Positions 1-6,574 of a stretch of DNA of 21,052 nt are shown in pieces; position 1 is the stretch's first letter, and every line of letters begins with the position of its first letter. A model generated the notes under the pieces. It made no database searches, had not been told where the DNA came from, and was given only the letters and a program-made list of their open reading frames with translations. This stretch comes from a virus, in the IMG/VR virus record IMGVR_UViG_3300035698_010750, positions 1-21,052 of that record. One strand, 5' to 3'. The position numbers and the translations under genes were made by a program.

Positions 1-204
1 GCTGGGTATGCCGCTAGTGCTGCCGCTGGGGATGCCGCTGGGTATGCCGCTAGGTCTGCCGCTGGGTATGCCGCTAGTGCTGCCGCTGGGGATGCCGCTG
101 GGTATGCCGCTAGGTCTGCCGCTGGGTATGCCGCTAGGGATGCCGCTAGGGATGCCGCTAGGGCTGCCGCTTGGTATGCCGCTGGGGATGCCGCTAGGGA
201 TAAA
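1..204 (+). repeat. 12-bp tandem repeat with a perfect 60-bp higher-order duplication
   Basis: The unit has the form GCT-RGN-NNT-GCC, 12 bp, repeated about 17 times from the window edge. Positions 1-60 and 61-120 are identical over all 60 bases (five units each); units after 120 are more divergent. The array may extend upstream of the window. Because the unit is a multiple of three, copy-number change would keep the reading frame. Confidence 0.93.
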
Positions 205-333
205 CAAGCAAAACAATTTTTAAAGGTAGTTTGTCCTAAATGTAAAGAAAAAGGACATAAAGAATTATACTATAAAGATTATAAAGAAATTTATTTTGAA
301 AAGGATGAAACTGATGAAGATAGTATGCATTAG
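1..333 (+). CDS. Alanine-rich repeat protein, 3' part only
   Basis: This frame is open from the first base to a TAG at 331-333, so the gene enters the window from upstream. Residues 1 to about 67 are sixteen-plus copies of a four-residue unit, Ala-X-X-Ala, with X positions mostly Gly/Ser/Arg/Trp then Tyr/Asp/Ser/Ala. After this comes a charged tail of about 40 residues with one CPKC pair and many Lys, Tyr and Glu residues. Alanine-rich DAARAAA-type repeats are common in phage hypothetical proteins, and their function is not settled. The repeat DNA is far richer in G+C than everything downstream, which suggests recent repeat expansion or transfer. A second frame through the repeat would encode a Met-Pro-Leu-Gly polymer but stops at 223 without a domain, so I prefer this frame. 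The last 20 bases overlap the start of the next gene. Confidence 0.7.
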   Translation, partial: AGYAASAAAGDAAGYAARSAAGYAASAAAGDAAGYAARSAAGYAARDAARDAARAAAWYAAGDAARDKQAKQFLKVVCPKCKEKGHKELYYKDYKEIYFEKDETDEDSMH

Positions 334-991
334 TGATACCCATAGAATGTTTGCTAATCTAAAAATACCAGAAGCAGAAGTTTTAATTCACGCAGGAGAT
401 ATTGACTCTTATGAGTTTAATTCTGAACTAAAAGACTTTAATAAATGGCTAGGTACTATTCCATGTAAACATAAAATAGTAATAGCTGGTAATCACGATG
501 GTTTTATAGACAAAAACCCTAAACAAAAAACAATTGATATATTAACCAACGCTACTTACCTAGAAAGTTCAGGAATAGAAATAAATGGAGTAAAGTTTTG
601 GGGAGCACCCTTTACTCCTATCTTTAATAATTGGTTTTTTATGCTTCCTACTGATATGTTAAAAGAAGAATGGGAAAAGATACCATTAGATACTGATATA
701 TTAATTACTCATGGGCCACCAATGGGTATATTAGACCACGTTTGGATAGGAAATAGACACGTAGGCTGTCCTTTCTTAGCTCAACGAATTAAAGAAGTTA
801 AACCAAAGCTTCATGTATTTGGACATATTCATGAGCAATATGGAATTATAAGAGAAAGTTTTAGAGTTTCACCAACCGAAGTTCATAATATTACTTACAT
901 TAATTGTAGTGTAATGGACGAACAATATGACATGATTAATAGCCCAATATCACTCTATTATTATAAAGAAACTGGGGATGTTGTAACGTGA
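314..991 (+). CDS. MPPED-like calcineurin-type metallophosphoesterase
   Basis: A 225-residue protein with the full calcineurin-like two-metal phosphoesterase motif set: SDTH at residues 7-10, HAGD at 26-29, GNHD in the first third, THGPP in the middle and GHIHE near the C-terminus. The sequence around these motifs (SDTH, IHAGDID, FNKWLG, VIAGNHDGF, LTNATYL, FWGAPF, LITHGPP, HVFGHIHE) is the pattern of the MPPED1/MPPED2 class of phosphodiesterases rather than YfcE or Mre11. The likely reaction is metal-dependent phosphodiester or phosphomonoester hydrolysis; the substrate is unknown. I chose ATG 314 because AAGG at 301-304 sits 9 bases upstream and the protein then begins with the canonical hydrophobic strand. 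TTG 296 and ATG 305 are possible but less well placed. The gene overlaps the end of the repeat-protein gene. Confidence 0.88.
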   Translation: MKIVCISDTHRMFANLKIPEAEVLIHAGDIDSYEFNSELKDFNKWLGTIPCKHKIVIAGNHDGFIDKNPKQKTIDILTNATYLESSGIEINGVKFWGAPFTPIFNNWFFMLPTDMLKEEWEKIPLDTDILITHGPPMGILDHVWIGNRHVGCPFLAQRIKEVKPKLHVFGHIHEQYGIIRESFRVSPTEVHNITYINCSVMDEQYDMINSPISLYYYKETGDVVT

Positions 992-1001
992 AAAAAAAAT
1001 A

Positions 1002-1112
1002 ATGCCTTGGGAACATAAAGGAAATATAAGAAATATAATCTATTGTAAACGAAAGTTTACAATGAATAATACTTTATTAGATATATTAATTAAAAAGATA
1101 AAGGAATTATAA
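1002..1112 (+). CDS. Small hypothetical protein, 36 residues
   Basis: A short basic open frame filling the gap between two larger genes. It begins MPWEHKGNIRN and ends KKIKEL. Its stop codon shares one base with the ATG of the next gene (TAATG), a form of coupling used throughout this window, which is the main argument that it is real. Its ribosome binding site is poor. A strong hairpin lies inside it, so the stretch may instead be a regulatory leader for the next gene. Function unknown. Confidence 0.4.
   Translation: MPWEHKGNIRNIIYCKRKFTMNNTLLDILIKKIKEL
1042..1063 (+). promoter_or_regulatory. 9-bp perfect hairpin with GAAA tetraloop
   Basis: ATTGTAAAC at 1042-1050 and GTTTACAAT at 1055-1063 are perfect reverse complements around the loop GAAA, a stable GNRA tetraloop. 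No T-run follows, so it is not a standard terminator. It lies about 50 bases upstream of the cREC gene and could be an RNA processing site, a stabiliser or a protein-binding element. Confidence 0.5.
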
Positions 1113-1450
1113 TGAAAAAATTATTCTTAGATGATATAAGAGTCCCTCCAGATGAAACGTGGGATGTCGTAAGAAACTATAAAGAATTCATAGAGTATAT
1201 TACAAAAAATAGAGTTCCAGACTTTATTAGTTTCGATCATGACCTTGGTATAGAACATTATGCTGAGCTTTTTCAAGATATTAAAAAACACATCTTAGAA
1301 GAAGGATTTGTAGAAAAGACAGGGTATGATTGTGCTAAATGGTTAGTGGAAAATAATCATAAGATAAAAGAGTTTGGATGTCATTCTATGAATCCAATAG
1401 GTAAAGAAAATATATTAACATTATTACATAACTGGAAGTTATATTCATAG
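1112..1450 (+). CDS. Cyclic-phosphate processing receiver (cREC)-like protein
   Basis: A 112-residue protein with the pattern of the cREC family, receiver-like domains proposed from comparative genomics to process cyclic phosphate ends of RNA or nucleotides. The diagnostic pieces are LFLDDIRVPP at the N-terminus, ISFDHDLG in the middle, TGYDCAKWLVE and a C-terminal HSMNPIGKENI. The clustered acidic residues could hold a metal. It is a single complete domain, and AAAGGA lies 6 bases before its ATG. Nearby metallophosphoesterase and HAD genes would fit a phosphate-end repair or clearance theme, but that link is inference. Confidence 0.8.
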   Translation: MKKLFLDDIRVPPDETWDVVRNYKEFIEYITKNRVPDFISFDHDLGIEHYAELFQDIKKHILEEGFVEKTGYDCAKWLVENNHKIKEFGCHSMNPIGKENILTLLHNWKLYS

Positions 1451-1485
1451 GGATATGTTCAGGATATATTCAAGGAGAATTAGAA

Positions 1486-1785
1486 ATGAATAGATTTTCA
1501 AAAGAAGATATGGACAAGATTAAAAAAAGATGTTCGAAATACGACAAGATTAGAAGGGCAACTGACTATATGAAAAGTATAATCTTAAGACATAAACAAT
1601 ATTGGAAGTTAAATTCTAAAATTGTAGACGCAACTCTTGCTCATATGACGGATTGTTTAACCTATAAAGATAGGGAATGGGTTATGGATGAACTAAAACT
1701 ATTAAGAAAAAAATACAAAACTCAAATAGATAAGCTCAAAAAAGAAAAAGAATTAAAAGATTGTCAAATAAAACTAGGAGTATAA
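1486..1785 (+). CDS. Hypothetical basic helical protein, 99 residues
   Basis: I do not recognise this protein. It is Lys/Arg-rich and appears almost wholly alpha-helical; the last 35 residues have a charged heptad-like pattern suggestive of a coiled coil (LKLLRKKYKT, then IDKLKKEKE). There are two isolated cysteines and no obvious metal site or membrane segment. An AGGAGA site precedes the ATG. The stop codon abuts the ATG of the ParB-like gene with no gap, so the two are probably translated together. Confidence 0.7.
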   Translation: MNRFSKEDMDKIKKRCSKYDKIRRATDYMKSIILRHKQYWKLNSKIVDATLAHMTDCLTYKDREWVMDELKLLRKKYKTQIDKLKKEKELKDCQIKLGV

Positions 1786-2409
1786 ATGAAACTGTTTACA
1801 GACCAAATTCTAAACATACCTATTGATGATATTAAACCAAATAAAATCAATCCAAATAAGATGCCTCCTCCTACATTTGAAAAACTTAAATTATCATTGA
1901 AAAAATTCGGACAACTTAATCCTATCATTGTAAGGATAGTTCATGAAGAAGATGAATTTCCTGGAGGCGAAGGTTCAACAAAAATCTTTAAATATTATGA
2001 AATCATTGATGGAGAGTGGCGTTATAAGGCTTCAATAGAAATAGGTTTAAGAGAAGTCCAGTGTAAAGTCATTGAGGCTACTTCGGAAGAAGTCGCAGGG
2101 CTCATATTTGCTTCTACTATAAGAGGTAAACATGACGTTTATCACGCAACCGACCTTATAGAGAAGTTAGCAGAAACAGAAACTTCTGATAGTCTAAAGG
2201 CTATGAATCTAGACAAAGCTAAAGTAGAAAGAAAAACTAAATATCATGGCTCTGATAAGATTAAAGTAGTAGCACGAAAAGAAAGAGGCATGAAAGATGA
2301 AAAAGATTCAGGTAATGTTAAATCTATTGATAAATTTAAACAAATGATAATGTTATCAGAAGCTCCAAAACATTGTAAGATCGAAGCAGGAAAGGTTGTA
2401 TTAAAATGA
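1786..2409 (+). CDS. ParB-like nuclease (ParBc/Srx fold) domain protein
   Basis: A 207-residue protein whose first 120 residues match the ParB N-terminal domain: IPIDDIKPNKINPN, a helix with LKLSLKKFGQLNPIIVR, the EIIDGEWRYKASIEIGL signature (the ParB ING.RR.A motif), then a V-C-K-V strand. This fold binds and hydrolyses CTP in true ParB and acts as a nuclease or modulator in phage relatives. The C-terminal part is short and Lys-rich and lacks the full ParB dimerisation region, so a partition role is doubtful and a regulatory or DNA-processing role is more likely. No ParA neighbour is visible. AGGAG lies 5 bases before the ATG. Confidence 0.82.
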   Translation: MKLFTDQILNIPIDDIKPNKINPNKMPPPTFEKLKLSLKKFGQLNPIIVRIVHEEDEFPGGEGSTKIFKYYEIIDGEWRYKASIEIGLREVQCKVIEATSEEVAGLIFASTIRGKHDVYHATDLIEKLAETETSDSLKAMNLDKAKVERKTKYHGSDKIKVVARKERGMKDEKDSGNVKSIDKFKQMIMLSEAPKHCKIEAGKVVLK

Positions 2410-2561
2410 AAACAGAAAAATGTTATGGAAAATGTATGGTTTGTAAAAAAGACTTAGAAGTAATTAAAGTTGATAACGGAATAGATTGGTTATATAAATG
2501 TGCTCATTGTGGAGACTGGGTAGCTAGTAAATTTAAAGAGAAAAAGGCGGTGTTAAAATGA
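2406..2561 (+). CDS. Small zinc-ribbon protein, 51 residues
   Basis: The ATG overlaps the stop of the ParB-like gene (ATGA), and the stop in turn overlaps the ATG of the next gene. Cysteines at 10 and 13 (CMVC) and at 32 and 35 (CAHC), separated by a short strand-turn-strand stretch, form a classic two-knuckle zinc ribbon; Cys6 is an extra. Such mini zinc ribbons are frequent in phage early regions and may bind nucleic acid or protein. Specific function unknown. Confidence 0.7.
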   Translation: MKTEKCYGKCMVCKKDLEVIKVDNGIDWLYKCAHCGDWVASKFKEKKAVLK

Positions 2562-2743
2562 GAATATTAAAATATTTAGGACAATGTGGATTAGGAGTTA
2601 TTGGAACAATTCTAGCACTATTTATTTTACCTATTTGCTGTTTATTCTCTCTTTTATATACAGCAGGTGAACTTACTTTAGATTATATATTAGAATTATG
2701 GAAGATATTTGATTTGGAGGATAAAAATGAAACTAATGTCTAA
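2558..2743 (+). CDS. Small membrane protein, 61 residues
   Basis: After a short basic N-terminus there is a continuous hydrophobic stretch from about residue 9 to 36 (GLGVIGTILALFILPICC and on), enough for one transmembrane helix or a helical hairpin, followed by an acidic C-terminus. It overlaps both neighbours. The family is not recognised; roles such as membrane anchoring or superinfection exclusion are possible but unsupported. Confidence 0.65.
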   Translation: MRILKYLGQCGLGVIGTILALFILPICCLFSLLYTAGELTLDYILELWKIFDLEDKNETNV

Positions 2744-2924
2744 ATCAGAACAAAAACATTATTTAGTAAAAGAACTAAAAAATTTAATTAAAGAAATAAA
2801 TCATTGTCAAGAGTTAATAGCAGCAGAAATGAGTATAAATTATGAAGATATTCTTAATCCTCTTGAGAAAGAATCACTAGAAAGAAAATTTAAAACTATT
2901 GAACTAAGGATAAAATTACAATAA
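2727..2924 (+). CDS. Small hypothetical helical protein, 65 residues
   Basis: Starts at ATG 2727, chosen because GGAGG at 2716-2720 lies 6 bases upstream; an in-frame ATG at 2709 has no such site. It overlaps the membrane-protein gene by 17 bases. The product is charged and probably two helices (KELKNLIKEINHCQEL and LEKESLERKFKTIELRI) with coiled-coil character. No recognised domain. Confidence 0.62.
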   Translation: MKLMSKSEQKHYLVKELKNLIKEINHCQELIAAEMSINYEDILNPLEKESLERKFKTIELRIKLQ

Positions 2925-2936
2925 AGGAGTGAGAAC

Positions 2937-3233
2937 ATGCAAACAACAGGTACATACTTAGCCATACTTATAGATGAGCTTTTTACATCAAGAGGAGATA
3001 TAAAAGACAAATACCATGAATTTAGGGATAATGAGGATTTTGTAAAGATAGAAAGAAAGCTAGTATCACTCCACGCATCATTTCATTGTGATGTTGTTGG
3101 GATTCATAATTTTAAAGAAGCAAAAAAAGAATTATTTAGCTCTGCACAATATCCCTGTTCAACGGCACCATACCCACAATGCAACGGAGCAAATGGATGT
3201 GATACTTGTGAGCATCAACCAGAGGAGGAATAA
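2937..3233 (+). CDS. Hypothetical protein with Cys-rich C-terminus, 98 residues
   Basis: The gene is preceded by AAAGGAGTGAG. The N-terminal two thirds look alpha-helical (YLAILIDELF, FVKIERKLVSLHASFHCD). The C-terminus holds closely spaced cysteines in YPCSTAPYPQC, NGCDTCEH, which could bind a metal, and ends PEEE. I do not recognise the family. Confidence 0.68.
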   Translation: MQTTGTYLAILIDELFTSRGDIKDKYHEFRDNEDFVKIERKLVSLHASFHCDVVGIHNFKEAKKELFSSAQYPCSTAPYPQCNGANGCDTCEHQPEEE

Positions 3234-3235
3234 AA

Positions 3236-3400
3236 ATGCCTGACCCAAGAAACAGAGATTTAGACAAACCGTGGAATGAAACTTGTAGGCGTGATGATGT
3301 TTTTGAACCTTGGAATGACCCAATGAAAAAAGATGACCCTTTTGCCTGTTGGAATCAGATTGATGGGCAAGGGTTATATGAGGAGGAGTGTCGTGGATGA
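3236..3400 (+). CDS. Small acidic Trp/Pro-rich protein, 54 residues
   Basis: GAGGAGG lies just before ATG 3236. The product is rich in Asp, Pro and Trp, with a repeated PWN-type motif: KPWNET, EPWNDP and ACWNQ. That internal periodicity, together with the strong ribosome binding site, argues it is real although short. Its 3' end contains the ribosome binding site and start of the radical SAM gene. Function unknown. Confidence 0.6.
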   Translation: MPDPRNRDLDKPWNETCRRDDVFEPWNDPMKKDDPFACWNQIDGQGLYEEECRG

Positions 3401-4907
3401 TTTAAACATGGATTGTCAAGATATGGCAAATACATATAAGTATTTTAAGGAGAGGTTTGGAACTACTTGGGCACCAGGTATAAAGATGTTTTCAAACGGA
3501 CTTCCATTAAAATGTGATACGTACCAATCTTGTAGAAACTTTTGTAGATATTGTTATGCTAACGAATTGCGAGCTGCTACATTAGGTAGAGTAGGGATAA
3601 AACAAAATCTAAACGTAGCAAGACTACTTAATCTTAAACAACTAGGAACTTTCTTTGATAGAGCATATCAAAAGAAAGACGAGAAAACTCCGTTTATGAA
3701 TTGGGCTGTTCGAAATAAATACTTTATCGAACTAGGTACAACTGGAGAGACTTTTCAAGAGGCTGACTTAGACCTACGTGTCACCTATAACTACTTTAAG
3801 TTAATGTCAGAATATGAAATGCCTATCTTCGTTAACACTAAGCTAAATCTAATTTGTAGAAACGACGAGTACAAAAGACTTCTAATTGAACACAAGGCAC
3901 CTATAATTATTTGTCTAACTCTAACTACAGTAGATGATAAATTAGGAAAACTCTACGAGCCATTGTCTCCACTTCCTAGTGAAAGACTGGCTACAGTAAA
4001 GGAACTAGGTAAATATGACCATATTAAGACTATTGTATATATTTCTCCTTTCATGCCTGGTGTTACTAATATTGATAGTGAGACATACGTTGGTAAGATG
4101 ATAGACGCAGGAGTAGTATCTGCTCATATAAGAGATTTCTACATGCAAGGAAAAATGTTTCAAAGTTCTTTTTGGCAAAACTATATAAAAGAAAACAAGA
4201 AAGATATTGTACCTTTCTTTGGTGGTTATCATACTACTTACGAATCAAGAAAAAGATTTTTAATAGAAGCACAAGAATATGCTACTAAAAAAGACCCAAA
4301 TTTCGTAATAGTAGGTATGAAGAGCAAATGGTTTGAGTTAAATCCACATCATGGAAAAATGAACTACGATATTTTGGGAGACTCATTTAAGAAAGGAGTA
4401 ACAGACTTTACTGCTATTCCTATTATGAGAAAGATTAGAGAGAATAATCAAACTCCACAGCTATTGAAATGGAATAAGATTGGACACAGAGGTATTAATT
4501 TACCAGAAAGAATAAGAACCAATGAGGGTGGTATTAATAATTTAATGGAAGGATTATGTAATTGTAATACTAGTGACCACGATTATGAGATGACAGGACA
4601 AGATTGGCTAGTAGGTGGGTTGTGGAATGGATATATTGGAGACAAACCAGACGGGTTTTTCTCACATCTCGACTATATCTTCCCAGTCCACAACTCAGGC
4701 AACTATTTGAAAGACGAAGACGGAAATTATATTTACGCATATTTACCTAAGAAGGATTGGAACTTAGTAAAAGATAACGGACAAAACTTTCTATTCTTAC
4801 CAGAAAGTACTTCAAAAATGAAGAATCCTTCCGTAGATTATAGTATAGCAAAGGACTTCTTAGTTCCTGAACGACCAATAGGGATTGGGGATAAATGGTT
4901 AAAGTAA
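3393..4907 (+). CDS. Large radical SAM protein
   Basis: About 504 residues. CRNFCRYC (Cys47, Cys51, Cys54 from the chosen start) is the CX3CX2C motif that binds the 4Fe-4S cluster and S-adenosylmethionine. It is followed by barrel-like segments: FIELGTTGETFQEADLDL, MPIFVNTKLNL, IIICLTLTTVDDKLGKLYEP and TIVYISPFMPG. The arrangement loosely resembles spore photoproduct lyase/SplB-type proteins, but the 150-residue C-terminus (GGLWNGYIGDKPDGFF, with a CNCN pair) is not one I recognise. Such enzymes do radical chemistry on nucleic acids, cofactors or peptides; the substrate here is unknown. I chose GTG 3393 because AGGAGG at 3381-3386 is 6 bases upstream; ATG 3378 or 3408 are alternatives. It overlaps the preceding small gene by 8 bases. 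Confidence 0.85.
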   Translation: MDDLNMDCQDMANTYKYFKERFGTTWAPGIKMFSNGLPLKCDTYQSCRNFCRYCYANELRAATLGRVGIKQNLNVARLLNLKQLGTFFDRAYQKKDEKTPFMNWAVRNKYFIELGTTGETFQEADLDLRVTYNYFKLMSEYEMPIFVNTKLNLICRNDEYKRLLIEHKAPIIICLTLTTVDDKLGKLYEPLSPLPSERLATVKELGKYDHIKTIVYISPFMPGVTNIDSETYVGKMIDAGVVSAHIRDFYMQGKMFQSSFWQNYIKENKKDIVPFFGGYHTTYESRKRFLIEAQEYATKKDPNFVIVGMKSKWFELNPHHGKMNYDILGDSFKKGVTDFTAIPIMRKIRENNQTPQLLKWNKIGHRGINLPERIRTNEGGINNLMEGLCNCNTSDHDYEMTGQDWLVGGLWNGYIGDKPDGFFSHLDYIFPVHNSGNYLKDEDGNYIYAYLPKKDWNLVKDNGQNFLFLPESTSKMKNPSVDYSIAKDFLVPERPIGIGDKWLK

Positions 4908-4932
4908 ACTAAAGAAGTAAAGGGAGAATAAA

Positions 4933-5100
4933 ATGAAAAGACCACAGAAAAAAAGTATAAAAGGTTATGAAGGTACTGGAATAGATGATGAGATAAGAAT
5001 ATATAATAAATGTTGTGATGATTGGGAAAAATGGCTACAAGAAATAATATCTACAATAAATTGGGAAGATAATACTTGGAGAAAATTAAAAGGATGGTAA
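4933..5100 (+). CDS. Small Trp-rich hypothetical protein, 55 residues
   Basis: AGGGAGA precedes ATG 4933. The product has a basic N-terminus, then a helix with repeated Trp (CCDDWEKWLQ, INWEDNTW, LKGW). It resembles other small phage proteins only in size and context. It lies 25 bases after the radical SAM gene and 4 bases before the next small gene, consistent with one transcript. Confidence 0.6.
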   Translation: MKRPQKKSIKGYEGTGIDDEIRIYNKCCDDWEKWLQEIISTINWEDNTWRKLKGW

Positions 5101-5104
5101 TAAA

Positions 5105-5278
5105 ATGGAAAAACTAACCTTTTATATAGGAGTACATAACAAAAATTGTAAATTTCAACAAGAAGTAATTATTAGAGACGTTGAACTTAATAAAGGTAAG
5201 GCTTTAAAGCTATTACGAGCATTAAAAGCAATTTTTAACTATTTAACGACAGGAGATATTTCAGATGGTAGGATATGA
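5105..5278 (+). CDS. Small hypothetical protein, 57 residues
   Basis: Begins MEKLTFYIGVHNKNCKF with two predicted strands, then a basic amphipathic helix (GKALKLLRALKAIFNYL). The ribosome binding site of the following phosphatase gene lies within it, and it overlaps that gene by 14 bases. Not recognised. Confidence 0.58.
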   Translation: MEKLTFYIGVHNKNCKFQQEVIIRDVELNKGKALKLLRALKAIFNYLTTGDISDGRI

Positions 5279-5720
5279 CTTAGATGGCACTATTTGTGAG
5301 AGATGTGGTATAGATAAATCGTTTTTTAAGTGTACTGGAACGGAAAGAAAGGTTTTTAGGAAGATAAGAGAATACCATATAAAAACCGCTGAGGTTATCC
5401 GTAGACCAACGGAGAGTCAATACTATATAATTACTAGTAGACCCCTTAAAAGTCGCCTGATAACCCTGCAGTGGCTACAGGAGAAGGGTTTTAATCCGTT
5501 TGCCGTCTACTTTATGACATTAGCTCGAAAAAGAGAGAATATGATAATATATAAGTCTAAAATGATTAAAACTCTAGAAGTAAATAAATATTATGAAGAT
5601 GACCCTAAAATAGCTAAAGGAATAGCTAAAAACTGCCCTAATACAGAAGTGATTACAGTGGAACCAGTTATAAAAAATTACTCAATAAAAGAATTTTCAA
5701 ATAATTCTTTACAAATTTAG
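5265..5720 (+). CDS. HAD-like phosphatase
   Basis: A 151-residue protein beginning MVGYDLDGTI: Asp5 and Asp7 form the DxD motif, with Asp5 the presumed nucleophile. Further HAD features are IITSRP (motif II Thr/Ser) near residue 57, a Lys-rich stretch (ARKRENMIIYKSK) that can supply the motif III Lys, and YYEDDPKIAKGIA with the motif IV acidic pair. There is no large cap domain, as in phage nucleotidases and the 3'-phosphatase half of T4 Pnkp. It could be a 5'(3')-nucleotidase or an end-repair phosphatase. AGGAG at 5251-5255 is 9 bases before the ATG. Confidence 0.8.
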   Translation: MVGYDLDGTICERCGIDKSFFKCTGTERKVFRKIREYHIKTAEVIRRPTESQYYIITSRPLKSRLITLQWLQEKGFNPFAVYFMTLARKRENMIIYKSKMIKTLEVNKYYEDDPKIAKGIAKNCPNTEVITVEPVIKNYSIKEFSNNSLQI

Positions 5721-5737
5721 TTTTTTCGTTATATACT
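5708..5737 (+). promoter_or_regulatory. Candidate sigma70-type promoter
   Basis: TTTACA at 5708-5713 and TATACT at 5732-5737 each match the sigma70 consensus at five of six positions, with an 18-bp spacer. The -10 lies in one of the few short intergenic gaps, about 27 bases before the ATG at 5765. In AT-rich DNA such matches occur by chance, so confidence is moderate. Confidence 0.45.
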
Positions 5738-5764
5738 AACTGAGAAAAGAGAAAGGAGTTTAAG

Positions 5765-6097
5765 ATGAAAACTTTAAATGACGTAGGATTTTGTGACTTT
5801 TGTCAAAAAATTAATATAAACACCTATCCTATTTACAGGCTAGGGCTTAGAACAAATTTAGGAGAGTTTACAATAGGTATTTTAAATATAAATGATGAAT
5901 TTAGCGATTTTCTAATGAAAAAGAACTATTATATTAGTGCTACTCAAGCATTATTATTAAGACCTGATATAGTAATAGATTATTTAAAACAAAAATATAA
6001 TACTGATACGGAACACGTACTTGAACATAATTTAATAGAAGCTCAGATTTGTAAAACTTGTTTTAAACATTATAAAGAAGAAGTTCCAGAAAGATAG
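5765..6097 (+). CDS. Hypothetical zinc-binding protein, 110 residues
   Basis: CDFC near the N-terminus (residues 10-13) and CKTC near the C-terminus are two CxxC knuckles likely to join around one zinc ion, with a mixed domain between them (YRLGLRTNLGEFTIGIL and a helical TQALLLRPDIVIDYL). AAAGGAG precedes the ATG, and it is the first gene after the candidate promoter. I do not recognise the family. Confidence 0.68.
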   Translation: MKTLNDVGFCDFCQKININTYPIYRLGLRTNLGEFTIGILNINDEFSDFLMKKNYYISATQALLLRPDIVIDYLKQKYNTDTEHVLEHNLIEAQICKTCFKHYKEEVPER

Positions 6098-6111
6098 AAG
6101 ATAGGAGAAAT

Positions 6112-6423
6112 ATGAAAATAGAAGATTTTGAAAAACTAATAACAAAAGAATTACTACCTGTTTGTATGAAAATTATGGATAGTAAGGGTTTAGCATACTC
6201 TGGATTAGAGGATAAACTAGGAAACTTTAAAAGATGTGCTGCTTTATCTGGATTAACCCCCAAACAAGTTTGGTTTGTTTACTTCATCAAACACTATGAC
6301 GCTCTAACTAGTTATATTAGAGGAGAGTATTCAGATAGTGAACCAATCGAAGGTAGAATTCAGGATTTAATCAATTACCTATTTTTACTCTATGGGATAA
6401 TTAAGGAAGATAAAAATGTCTAA
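6112..6423 (+). CDS. Possible DUF1599/Nmad1-like phage protein
   Basis: A 103-residue all-helical protein. SGLEDKLGNFKRCA, TPKQVWFVYFIKHYDALTSYI and the C-terminal EPIEGRIQDLINYLFLLYGII fit the pattern of the small phage family annotated DUF1599 or nucleotide modification associated domain 1. The E..xxR..D..NYl.L stretch also recalls the helices of MazG-type nucleotide pyrophosphohydrolases, so all-alpha NTP binding is plausible. Assignment is from memory of the pattern and is moderate only. AGGAGA lies just before the ATG. The 3' end overlaps the next small gene by 8 bases. Confidence 0.6.
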   Translation: MKIEDFEKLITKELLPVCMKIMDSKGLAYSGLEDKLGNFKRCAALSGLTPKQVWFVYFIKHYDALTSYIRGEYSDSEPIEGRIQDLINYLFLLYGIIKEDKNV

Positions 6424-6574
6424 TCAGGATAATATACTAGGCTATTGCTACGAATGTAAATGTCTAATTACAACTGATGATGATTATGTAAAAGATAGAG
6501 GAAAAATATTTTGCGCTTATTGTTATAAGGTTAAGAATGATATCGTTGAGGAATTAAATTTTGACAGCGAGTAA
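6416..6574 (+). CDS. Small zinc-finger protein, 52 residues
   Basis: CYEC at residues 11-14, with an extra Cys16, and CAYC at 33-36 make a two-knuckle zinc finger of DksA/LIM-like spacing. The tail is acidic. AAGGA precedes the ATG. It overlaps the upstream gene by 8 bases and the exonuclease gene by 14. Probably a nucleic-acid or protein adaptor; exact role unknown. Confidence 0.68.
   Translation: MSNQDNILGYCYECKCLITTDDDYVKDRGKIFCAYCYKVKNDIVEELNFDSE

Noticed and set aside
1-204. CRISPR array
   Set aside because: Units are 12 bp with no spacers and the array is in frame with a protein; no Cas genes are present.
8-223. Open frame encoding a Met-Pro-Leu-Gly polymer
   Set aside because: It exists only because the 12-bp repeat is open in several frames. 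It has no ribosome binding site and stops soon after the repeat, while another frame runs on into a Cys-containing tail and couples to the next gene.
4005-4232. Minus-strand reading frame inside the radical SAM gene
   Set aside because: It lies wholly within a well-supported gene, lacks a ribosome binding site and has no recognisable domain; the same holds for minus-strand frames near 6063-6263, 7374-7643, 13097-13330 and 13698-14015.
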